A DNA stretch of 64,000 bases from the NCBI RefSeq assembly GCF_000003815.2, contig NC_049990.1:18605248-18669247 (forward strand). The letters run 5' to 3'. Positions 36,501 to 48,500 of this stretch are shown here, one piece after another; the first letter of the stretch is position 1, and each line of letters opens with the position of its first letter. This stretch comes from Branchiostoma floridae. Its lineage: Eukaryota; Chordata; Leptocardii; Amphioxiformes; Branchiostomatidae. The notes beneath the pieces are model-generated. The model made no database searches. It was not told the origin of the DNA and worked only from the letters and a program-made list of their open reading frames with translations. The translations under genes and the position numbers were made by a program.

Positions 36501-39500
36501 TGGAAAGGGGGTATTGTACTATTAACCAGACCACATAGCCAATTAAAGTAGTTTTTGTTGCCCAAAGCCACCCTTTCAACAAAGACATCAATTATTGATA
36601 CCTTTTTAAAGACAGTCAGCATTGCCTTTTCACCTAAAGAAGTCCCATATACTGACTGGATTACTTGCACTATTTGGGATGGACTTTCGTGTTTTGTGAT
36701 ATTGTCCAACTGTTTAAGGTGGTTGTCTACTGTTTGGATGATGGAAGCTGTTGGAATATTTTGACTTGTAATATGTAGATCACTGACAAATTCAGGATGT
36801 GTTCTGGCTAGCACTGTCAATACAATATTTAAAGAGCCAAAGATAAGAGGGGTCCCAGGATGACACCCTGTGGTACACAACATGACTTTGTCCTCCACTC
36901 CGCATTCAGTTACGTTGTGAATGATCCTTTGCTCCTTGGTGGTAAGGAAGGAACAGTTGAAGTTACAAGGCCTTAGGTTTAGCAAACTTCTGGTAGCTTA
37001 GCACTACAAAAATGAAGTAGGTGGTTCACAGGGCCAAAAGCTTTTGCATTATGTCAATTGTAACTGGGCTTGTTGTTGTAGTACTTGTACCCTTTTGACC
37101 GGCTGTTTTGGTCAGTATTGTATTATTTCATTGGTTGTTTTTCCTTTGTATCTACAACAATATGCTTTATATTTTACTAGATCTTAATTACTTATGTTTT
37201 TTTAATGATTAATTATTAGTAGTAATTATCAAGACCATTTCTTCCTTTAATCTTCAAACGAGTCAAGGGGAAAACCTAGAAAAAAACTTGGAGTTTTATG
37301 ATTTCCCTTGCATATTCCTTTTTACCATTTGCAATGAGTAGACTTGTTTTTCATGTGAAAATAGACAATAAACACATTCCAGTGACTTAAGAAATTCTCC
37401 TCCTCCACAGTGTGTCCAATATCAGGCTATGCCAGTCTTAACGGAGTTTGCTACAAGAGTTTTGCTGAGGAGAAGACATACGATGAGGCTCGGCAGACTT
37501 GTGCCTCAGACGGCGGGCTGTTGGCCATGCCGAAGGACAGAGCCATCGACGCTTTTCTCGGCACTCTGGCAGATGCAGTTCGCTGGATTGGGTTAACTGA
37601 CATCGACAGCGAAGGGCAGTGGGTATTTGAGGATGGCCGAACTCTGTCGTCAACTGGATATGCCAACTGGGCTGACGATGAGCCAAACAATTTTGGCGGT
37701 CGACAACACTGTGTCGTAATTGAAGAAACTGGCAAATGGAATGATAAATTATGCAGCCAAATCCAAGGCTTCATATGTCAGATGGATGAAGGTATGCTTT
37801 ATATCTTATAAGCACATGTATCTTACATTTTTTTTGTATGATTCGGCCAATTCTGGCCAACCCTAGCAAAAATGTGTCGACCCAGCCTTTCTTTGGTTTA
37901 CTGCTGGCAAGGGACATGAAATTTGAGCTCCTACATTTGGGCAATAAACACATTCCAGTGACTTAAGAAATTTTCATTTCACACTCTGTAAACAGAACAG
38001 ATGATGTCGAAATGTGTACTAAATATTGTACACTTCTGTGTTCGGTTTAATGATATACTTGTATTTATGGACTTGTTATGACCTGGAATCTTCATGGATA
38101 GACACCATGAACTTGCATATTTTTACATTTATTGCCATTGAGCAGATTGCCAGTAATGTCCTGTGCCCTTCAGGTCCCTACGGTAGGCTTGGATGTTGGA
38201 CTGACAGTGGTGATCGCGCCATTCCAGTCAATCTGGAAGGGACAGATCCCCGACTGGATGGAGCTTTTCACTCTCGGCTGAACGCCATTGAGAAGTGTTA
38301 CCGGGTGGTCAAGTCCCGTGGGTTCCAAGTTTTCGGTGTTCAAGACGGGGGCCAGTGTTGGTCGTCTGCACCGGGAGGAGAGGCCTACAAGAAGCATGGA
38401 CCGTCCACCGCATGTGCTGAAGATGGGAAGGGCGGCTCATGGGCAAATGAAGTCTATAGAATCATACGTGGTGAGGAAACTAATTAATTACTACATGTAA
38501 TTAGAAAAATTAACTGCTGTCCATCTCAGTGAATGTCTCCCAACGGAATTTCCGACAGAAATTCTCGGTCATCTTTAGCTATCTGACCCGAGCACTGTTA
38601 ACACTCTGCACATGTGAGGTCAGCACTGGGTCAAAGTTTGTCGGTAGTTGGTACCGCGCCTGTCTCGGTTGAGTTCTTGGGTCAGGTGCCGGTAGATTAA
38701 ACTTCGGCGAGTGACATTCCTTGAGTTGGAAAACATTTCATTTTTTGCATGAACTTTCATGCGAAGGTTAATTACTAAATGTGAAGAGCGCGTTGGTCTC
38801 AGGCCCGAGAGGTCCCGGGTTCAAATCCGCTTGCCGTGTCACCGATCTTGTGCCCTTGGGAAAGGCACTTTACACGACTTTCCTCACCTAACTCAGGTGT
38901 AAATGACTACATAGCTGCGGCTAGTGGCAGTGACAGGCCTTTGTGGTGGTGACAGGCCATAGGGGCATGTTCGGGCATGACGCACCCGCCATGACACATG
39001 AGTCAGGGGTAGGAGGAACCCCTTGCATCCTTGGTCGGAAGTCCTCCTAGGAGACGGAAAACTCCAAACAACAAACCTGCATCTGCTGGGGCTGTCTTAC
39101 ACGTTGCATACAGTTGCCCCTGTAGGACTAGTGCGCCAGTGGACAAGAGGGTGGAGAAGGACGTGCACACCCCTCCTTCACCTTAAAAACCCAAGTGCAG
39201 GCCAGGGAGACGGGTCGCCTTAAACCGGTCTACCTACCATTGTCTTCCGAGACAGACGGATGCCAACACATGCTAAGGTTAATTACTAAATGTGAAGATT
39301 TGTGTTGGACGTTGGGGATTTGTAACACAAGCTATCAAGTCTGGGTTGGATGATTCATGGGGACCTGCAAATGCTTTGTGCATACAACTCAAGGTTGGGG
39401 TAGTGACCATATTCACCAAAAAGCAGCGGTTGAATGGGGGGATCCTAACTTTCTTCTGATTGGTTCTCGTCTTCTGTCAGCTGATTTCTGCAGCTGCAGC

Positions 39501-42500
39501 TTGTCCTTCAGAATGGTCAAGTGGTGGTCTTGCAACCACCTTATTTTAGATTTTTGGTGATCCACATTGACAACTTTGTCTTTCTTGTATACCCTTTATA
39601 GCTCTTTAAGCTTTGGGAAAAAGCAAGTAGTTTTCTTGTTGTTTAGTGACAAAGGATACAAAAGATGAGTGCAGGACGAATAGTTTTTGAGAAGGGATGA
39701 TATGCAACGCTAGGCAACACTGTAGCAAGTTTAGGAGGGAATGATGTTTTGGGGTAACTACGTAGTAACTGTTAACGATACCAGAAGTACATTTGACTTA
39801 TATATGATATCAAGACAGACTTGACAGGTCTCACAATGCTAAGATAGGTGAACAAATAAAATATCACTTTGTTAATAGAAAAGATAATGACAGTCATATT
39901 TAAAATAAACGCATATGATTGTATGAAAATCAGAGATTCAAGTTTGGTATCCTTTTGGTATGGTTTCAACAATAGAATCTTAAGATTTATTCTATTACTC
40001 TATTTCTGTTTTCATTACCCTACTAATTTGTGTCAATAAAGTTTCTTCTATGTTAACTGTATATTTCTTAACTTTGTGTAGTCCCATACAGAAGTATCGG
40101 CTGTTGGGGTGAGGATAGCCCTAAGGCGATCCCGAGTCTGGAATTGACGGACCCCCGCCTGGATGGAGACTACCAAACTCGCGCCAACCCCATCGAGAAG
40201 TGTTACTGGGTGGCCAGGGAACGGGGGTTCCCCATGTTTGCCATCCTGGACGGGGGTCAGTGTGGCTCATCAGCAACAGCGATGGGAACGTACCAACTGC
40301 ACGGGTTGGCTGATAACTGTGTTAACGGAGAAGGAGCATCGGATGCCAATGATGTCTACGAAATCGTTTACGGTAAGATAAAGGATTTATACATGTCTTA
40401 ATTGGTAGCAGCTCAACTTCTATAAATGATAGTCGATATTTACCGGGGGAGGGCTGGTGCAAAGCTGGTCCAGTAGAAATATTTTTCCATGGCCCTCCCC
40501 CGGTTCACATGTTTTCAATGGCCCTCTCCCCACCCCCCAAAATTTTTTTTGATGGCCCTCCACCCCAATTTTTCCTTCTCTATGATATATGGATATTATA
40601 AATACAGGCAACAATCAATGCAATGGTACTTGTAAAGCTTGTAAACATTATGGTTAAATCCCACCTGCTGAAATCATATATATGGGGAATGCACACACAA
40701 TGCATGTATATGACATTGTGTAGTATTTTTTATGGGTTTGGTGTATTTCTGACCTAAATGTTTTATACAACAGCAAAGCACAACCAATGGGGATGTATAT
40801 TATAAATCTGTGGTAGCAGCACAGAAATGGTCAAATGTTACTGATCCAAATGATTAAGCAATGAGCTCCGAGAATTAGATACATGTTGTAAATTGGCAAA
40901 AAAGTTGCCTACAGGATTCTCAAATAGACCTTCTTTCGTCTCTCACTTCCTGATGTATGAAGTAAACCTCTTTTCCCTCAATGTTAGACCTACAAATATG
41001 TCTCTAATCGGTGTTTCCATTTCTACAGACGAGCGCTGCCCCGATGGCTATACGTTATTTGCCGAGGACTGCTTCAAGGTATTTCCCGACACAAAAACGC
41101 ACTCGGACGCACAGACACACTGCAACAATGAGGGTGGCAGCCTGGCGATGCCCAAAGACGAAGCAACCCACCAGCTACTCGAGTACCTGTTGGAGAGAGA
41201 AAAGGCTGCAGGGTCCTTCGTTGGTTTGAAACGAGTCACCGGCACTGACAGTTGGAGATGGGAGGATGGAAGTGACTTGGGCAGTTTCAGTAGCTGGAAG
41301 ACTGGAGAGCCAGATGGTCAGGACTGTGTGAAGTATAACAGCGACCGCAACTGGGTTGACATCACGTGTTCACAGAACCTCGGCTTTATCTGTCAAGTAC
41401 CACAAGGTAAGCATTTCCATCATCATCATCATATGTCATCCTCATGATGATGTGGAAGAAGTGAAGTTCAACTTCCAGTACAGTCTGTCATTCATCGCTG
41501 CGAGGAGTTCCGTACCATCCAGTCCTGTTTCTAAGTCAATAAGCTTCTTCAAAGTTAGCCTTGGGTGACCAACACGTTTCTTAGAGAAAACAGGTGTCCA
41601 GAACAAGTGTTTGCCAACTGGCTCTCTACTACGAGCCACATGGCCAGCAAGGAGTAGTCGGCGTTGTTTGTTGTTAAACAACAGATGTAAAATTTGGTAA
41701 CGATCCATATAGCTGACTATTTGTAATATGTTTCCACCATGGTGTATCACACATTACCCTTAACATCCTTGCATAAGTACCATCAAGCCTTTCCAACATT
41801 TTATAATTATCATGCTTCACAGACACATAAAAGCAGATGTCATACTAACAGCTTTAACATTAACTTCTGTATCTGTATCTGTATCTATATAGCCGGTATA
41901 ACCGCCGTTCGGCGTAACACACCAGCTTTGCAGGCACGCGGCACGGCAGCAGCTGGTTATATTGCACACCTAACTTTTGCACATCTATCTGCAGGCGTTC
42001 TTTGAAGCTATTCAGAGAAGTTGCCCCTACTGTGCTTGGTGATAACAAATTCCACTCTACGATAGTTCTGGGAAAATACGAATTTTTGAACACATCAATC
42101 CTAGGTTGGTAACTCTTGTGTTTGAAGTCATGGCTGTTTCTTGTTCGTTTTTGAGCTGGTATTAGATACTTATCAGTCGGTACGTCCACCAGTTTATTGG
42201 TCATTTTGTACATCATGCAAAGTCTAGACCTTTTCCTTTTGTCTTCAAGTGATGTCCACTGCAGATCTGTTTTCATTTTGGTAACATACTAGCATCCCTG
42301 TTATAGTTGTTTGTACAGAATCTGGCAGCTTGGTTCTGTACCCTTTCAAGTTTATCTTTGTCTTTCTTTGTATACGGATCCCATACTGTTGCAGCATATT
42401 CAAGGTTAGGTCTTACCAGTGATGTGTAAGCAAGTGATTTTACCCTGGCTGGGCATGCCCACAAGTTGTGTTTGATCACTCCCAATGTCTGTTTAGCCTT

Positions 42501-45500
42501 GGTTGTTATTTGTTAACATGGACACTCCACTTCAGCCCAGTTGTTAACGTAACACCTAGGTATATGGGTGACTTATCTGTGAATAGTTTCATCAGGTTGG
42601 TAAGTCACTGAATAAAGAGGCTCCTCTTTTACACAAACATCTCTTTAGCTCCGCCAACAATTCTGTGACTGTCAACTTCCTCAGGGCAGTTCTGACTGGG
42701 GCACAGTGTGAACATGACACTGTGTAAAACAATCACAGCATATGATAATTATGTACATACTTATGTTTGGAACCACATATTTAAGCAGTGACACCTATAT
42801 ATAGCTCAAGTGCAATGTGAACCAGTCAGGGCTGCCCTGAGAAAGGTGACAGACATTCACCAAAAGTTCGGTGGAAATAAAAAAGAGTCTATAAGTATTT
42901 ATTCAGCTATAATTTCCATTTCCATGCTCCGGTGGTACATTGTACCTTGAAGATGGGGATATCTAAAGAAAACAAGGTTCTCCTGTCTTTGAACGTCTTT
43001 TTTTTCCTCCATAGCCTCTGAGTGGCGGCAGCTGTTCGCAACAGCACGTGGTACGGGACAGAAAGTCTTCGATGCATGGAGTGCGGATTCTGACACCGCG
43101 GTCCAGCACGACAAAAGCCCCCTTGTTGAGCTGTGGTCGTACCTGGGCATCAGTAAGGCAAGTTATCCAATATCACTCAACGCACCCCTACGATATTAGC
43201 ATCTACTCTGGTAGAAAGGGATGTCCCCAGTAGCTCAATTGCTAACAGCCTTTCAGTTGAGCTTCTGATTACAATCACTTAGGAGACTAATATATATATG
43301 GTTCAAACCTGGGTAGGTCATCTCAGTTGGGGCTGCACCTGTCTTTTGGAAAGGACACAAAGTGGGGGTGTGGTGTTCGAGGACATGCCTCGAGCACATT
43401 AAAGGGGAAGGACCAGCGCCTGGCATTACAATCGTCTGAACGAACACTGTTGGGGATAGGTATAAAGGAAATGATGTGGGTTTTCCTGCACCCTGGTACA
43501 AAATGTAAATGTAGATGTCAATCAACATGCGCATGATTGGATGAATAAATGGATGAATGAATGGTTGAGTGAATGATTTATTTCTAGATACATGTATCGG
43601 ACAATGCTTCAGTTAGTAAGAGACTGTCTACAGCATTCACTTCTGTTGATAACGTTATGTTTATTCGCACTAGATATGCAACATATCGGTTGGATCTCGC
43701 ATATGTTGGCACTAGATGGCACTAGTAATGAAAAGGTGATACGGAGTACATTTCTGATAGCTTATAAAATGGTGCTAAAACTCTGAACTAACTTCAGAGA
43801 ATTGTATGTTCTAGGTTAAGGTCGTGTTGGAGTCCACATCTGGGGATGTTACGCTGACCTTCGACGGACAAAACACCGACAAGTACAGCTGGTTCTCCAA
43901 GTCTCGCCTGATCTCATCACCATGGACTGATCTGGACACTGAGCCAATAGACACATTTTCCATCCACGACGAACCCAGTCAAAGGTACAACATGGGCTAG
44001 ATCTCTCAGTGTAGTATCAGCTGTTGAATAAATCAATGTAATATTTCTTGAACTTCTTTTAAAGGCATACATGTAGTTGTTGGATGGAGACGTTGATGAA
44101 GGTTGGTCATCCAGGTGATAGGATATGCTCGATATGCTGTATATGGCCTCCTTCGGTCAACATTGAACATGGTAAAATCTTAATTGATATCAGCCCTACA
44201 GTGTCGACTGTGGTTGAACAGTCCTCTTCGAGAATATTAATGACAGTCAATTCTACTAATTCTACTAAGATACACAAGGTAATGGTAACTCAAGCAGCTG
44301 GATATGATTTTGGAAATGGTCAGACGTTTCAGACAGCAGCCACTGTACTTCTGTAATCAGTGTCACTATTTGTGTGGAGAAATTACAATTTGCTGGTGCT
44401 GAGACAGAACAAGAAATAAACTGTTACAGTTTAAATAGCTCAATAAAGAAATAAATTGGTAAACTTCATACATCTGTGAATAGTTTCATCAGGGTGGTAC
44501 ATCACTCAAACTCTCAGTTCACAATCCTGGTTTTACTATGATTGTGACAACATCTGTAAGCATCAACACCTACATGTGTAGCTGCCTAACAATGCCACGA
44601 CATAATGTCGGTGGAAATGAAGTATGGGTTATGAAAAAAGAATCTCTTTGTTCTTTAAAAGTCATACCTTTTTCATGACATCCTTTAGGAGTTTCCTCAT
44701 CAGTCGGAATCATGCTGTCTGTGGAAGCGCCCGTGGTTGGTTAAGTTTGGCTGAGGGTGGAACGTCTGCTACTTGTACGTGGGAACAGACACCCAACGAT
44801 GACGTTCCGGCCATTCTCTACTCCACTGCCACTAACAACGTTGCTTGGAGTGCAGGTATTTTTGTTACCTACGTGAAACGGGTTTATTGTAGTGACTGCT
44901 GTTCAAATTTGTTTGTCATGGCATCTGCCATCTGTCCGCAAGTTAACTATATATAGAGAACATATGGATTTGCTTTGATATTTGGTATGTTTGCAGATCT
45001 TTATAAGACACTGAAATGCTTGGATTATATGCTGGCAGATTGTAGGCCCTCTAGCAGCTTGTTATGGTGCTGCGTTGGAACTTCCGGTTTTGATATCCTG
45101 TGTTCTGGACATGCTATGGTCATGATTTTTGAGTTGTTGATACATGTATCTCTTGAATGGGAGAATCATCTTATGTTTACCTATTCTATCATTCCAGGCG
45201 ACTCTACAGTTGGGAGAGCCGATCGTATGGTCATCTACGTCACGACCGGTAAGTTTGAAATAATGTAATAGAATACAATGTACGTACAATGTAATTGTAA
45301 GATCATGTTAGGATGAAAAAATGCCAAAAGAGCTGATATGATTGTTTTTCATCTTGTGAGGCATTGAGTGTTATCATAAGAATTCATATTGACTTTCTGT
45401 GCATTATCAGAAATAAGCATGTTCACCAATCTGAATACGCATGTGCAGGAATAAGTATGTCAAAGGTGAAGATCCCTGACTTGTAAACAGTGCTCGTCTC

Positions 45501-48500
45501 AACCATTGTTTTGTCTATGTGTGTGTCTGTACATTTTGTATGTCTACATGTTGTATGTATGTGTGTGCCTTGTTGACTGTCTGACAGTGCAACAATATGA
45601 GCCTCACAAAATCTTTCAAGACTGACAATACATGGCAAAAATATTGCTCTCGTATGTAGTTTATGAGTCCTTTCTCTACCCGAAGGGGTCCCTTTTTTCC
45701 AAATTGCAATAGCAATTGGCAGCACGTACAGTCATATTAGTTAAAGATTCTCTTGAACTTGCAGTAACTTTACAAAAAATATTAAGAGCTTTCGTCTGTT
45801 TATTTTTCTTAACCATATAAATCCCCACAATATTGATGTTGCACCAGTCTAATGTTCATTTTTACAGTCAAGCACTGTCCGGATGGCTATACACCGTTCA
45901 CCGAGGCATGCTACAAGATATTCACCGATGAAAAACAGTACACGGATGCCCAGACTCACTGTAACAATGAAGGTGGCCATCTAGCGATGCCCAAAGACCA
46001 TGCTACCAGCAGTCTACTTTCCTACCTAGCGAGGCAAGGAAATCCTGGAGTACATTACTACATCGGCTTGACGGCCGACGGTAACACTTGGAAATGGAGC
46101 GATGGGAGTGAACTGGTCGGCTTTAGTCATTGGGCAGAGAATGAACCAAATGTTGCGAGCGAGGAATGTGTTGTCCTACTTAAAGGTTCCAACTACCAGT
46201 GGGCTGATGTACAATGTTCTAACTCCTATGGCTTCATCTGCCAAGTACCAGGTAAGCGTTTCACGGTGGTAGACTTTATATCTCACCGGAACATGCCTGT
46301 TTGCTCCCATTCTCAAAAGACATGATGAAATTGTGTCAACAATTTGCAAGTTTTTTTTGTCCGCGAGGGGTGGCCCAGTGAGTAGGAAACAATTTTCTCT
46401 GATGTCTATAGGATGTCAAGTGTTGATCCAGTTTTAGTTTAGATAAGAAGTATCAAACTGAAAGTTAAATCTTGGAATAGCTTTAAACAATACAATCTAC
46501 ACCAGCTATGATAAAAGAAGCTGATAAGTCAGTGGTCAGCCATCTGTGGCAATGTGTTGGTATAGAGGAAGTTTTTAAACAATATTTTCACCGGGGCAAT
46601 GACGTTGTAACATCCCTTCTGAATATTGCTATGCAATTCTATGGGGTTGAACTAAATAATACAACGTAAAGAAATTGTATGAAATTATACTGTCTAAATT
46701 GTCCTTATGTTACATAGTGGGGCTTTAACTTACTAGGCTGATTCATAGAATCATTATGAGGTTACTGTAACATCCTATGATTCTTGCTTGGCTTCTTGTT
46801 GCCAAAAATAGAATGAAAATGATAATCTTTATGTTTCAATTCTATTTTTTTTCTTTACAGCATCTGAGTGGCAACAAGTGTTTGCAACAGTACCTGGTAC
46901 AGGACAGACAGTCTATGATGCTTGGAATGCAAGCTCTGACACCCCGGTCCTCCATTACAAAAGCAACCTTGTAGATCTATGGGCGTCACTTGGCATCAAA
47001 AAGGTAAGCTAGCATGAAGTTCATCTGAGTTGATACTGTATAAATTACATGATAAACTGTTCGGAATCCCCAACTCAAGAAACTTCACTTTCTGGAATTT
47101 TCGACCGAATCTCTCGGTCGTCTTCAGCTGTCTGACCGATGATTTTTTCGGACGTGTGACGTCAGCACTGGGTCAAAGTTTGTGGGAAGTCAGTACTGCC
47201 CCCCGTCCCCTCTACATCAGGGCATGTCAATGTTCTCTCCACCTAGACAGGGGGTGATGCGGACTTCAGACAAGCTTTGACAGGGTTCTCCCCAGAGGGT
47301 GGAATAAGGGAGGCCCTCCACTATACTCTCAGCCAGCTCCACTATACTATTTTTCAAATTTAGTGTATTTCTTCCCCATTTTCTTTGTTAGTTTTGCTAA
47401 AATTAATGACAATTCACAGATTTTTGTGCCAAGTGGCATCACTTTTCCAGTCAGCATTGTCTGGAAAAACTTGTGAATGAGCAATGATCAAAACAATAGT
47501 CGTTTTGCCACTTCACAACAAAGAAATCACAACAATATATTATACTTGTAGTATTTGACACCCTCTGTCATTGCAAAATGAACCCATTTTCATGAAAAAC
47601 GCAGCGCGTTGGTGCGGGGGGTTCGCTTAAAAGGCTGGGCTGTCTACCAGGCCAGGCTACCTGGCCTGTCTACTTGGCCTGGCTATCACGTCAGGCTACT
47701 CAGATCCCCCATTCATAGCCCCATCATTCAGCCAAAATAGCTGATTGACAGGCATAGTAATTGCTAATCTCTAACCCTGCAAGTGACCTGAGGTTGGCCT
47801 GTCCACTGGCTGGACCCTTTGGGAATGTGTCTGGTAGGGCTTCCTTGCAGCATGTCAGGAACACATTCAAGTACTGTACCTGAGTACTGTGTTGGGTAAA
47901 TGCTTTAGGGTGTTAGACCTAGAAAACAGAGGTCCTTGGTTCAAATCCTTTGACATGTCCCAAAATTTGTGCTGTTTACAGTACTTTCCCCACTCCAAAT
48001 TGTACAAGGGGGTTGGAGAGATTATTTATTGGCAGTGGAGGAGAGGATTGCGCTCTGTCCTGGACACAAAAAATTGTACAGTGATTTATGCTCTTCCTTC
48101 CTGTTGCACGAGCTGAGATCGTTTCTGTTCTAGAAGATAGATATTCAATAAAGAAACAAATTTCTGTTGCTGGCAAGCCCATTCTCTTTCACACACACAC
48201 ACACACATACATGTACACACACACATTTACACACACAGTACTGGTACTTGTGTTCCTGACACGCTGCAAGGAAGGCCTCCCAGACACATTCCCCGAAGGG
48301 CCCAGCCAGTGGTGGACAGGCTAACCTCAGGTCACTTGCAGGGTCGGAGATTAGCAATTACTATGCCTGTCAATCAGCTATTTTGGCTGAATGCCATATG
48401 ATGGGGCTATGAACAGGGGGATCTGAGTAGCCTGACGTGATAGCCAGGCCAGGTAGACAGGCCAGGTAGCCTGGCCTGGTAGACAGCCCAGCCTTTTAAG

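Larger units (their letters stand above)
33539..37410. other. First intron of gene C
   Basis: A 3.9-kb intron with no recognised exon. It contains the three tiny palindromic inserts (34071, 34979, 36125), a repeat-family-R copy (35048), a pogo-like MITE (35404), a 16-bp tandem repeat (35757), a SINE (35910) and an unexplained minus-strand open frame (36497-36985). The part 34100-34900 has no recognised feature. Confidence 0.5.
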
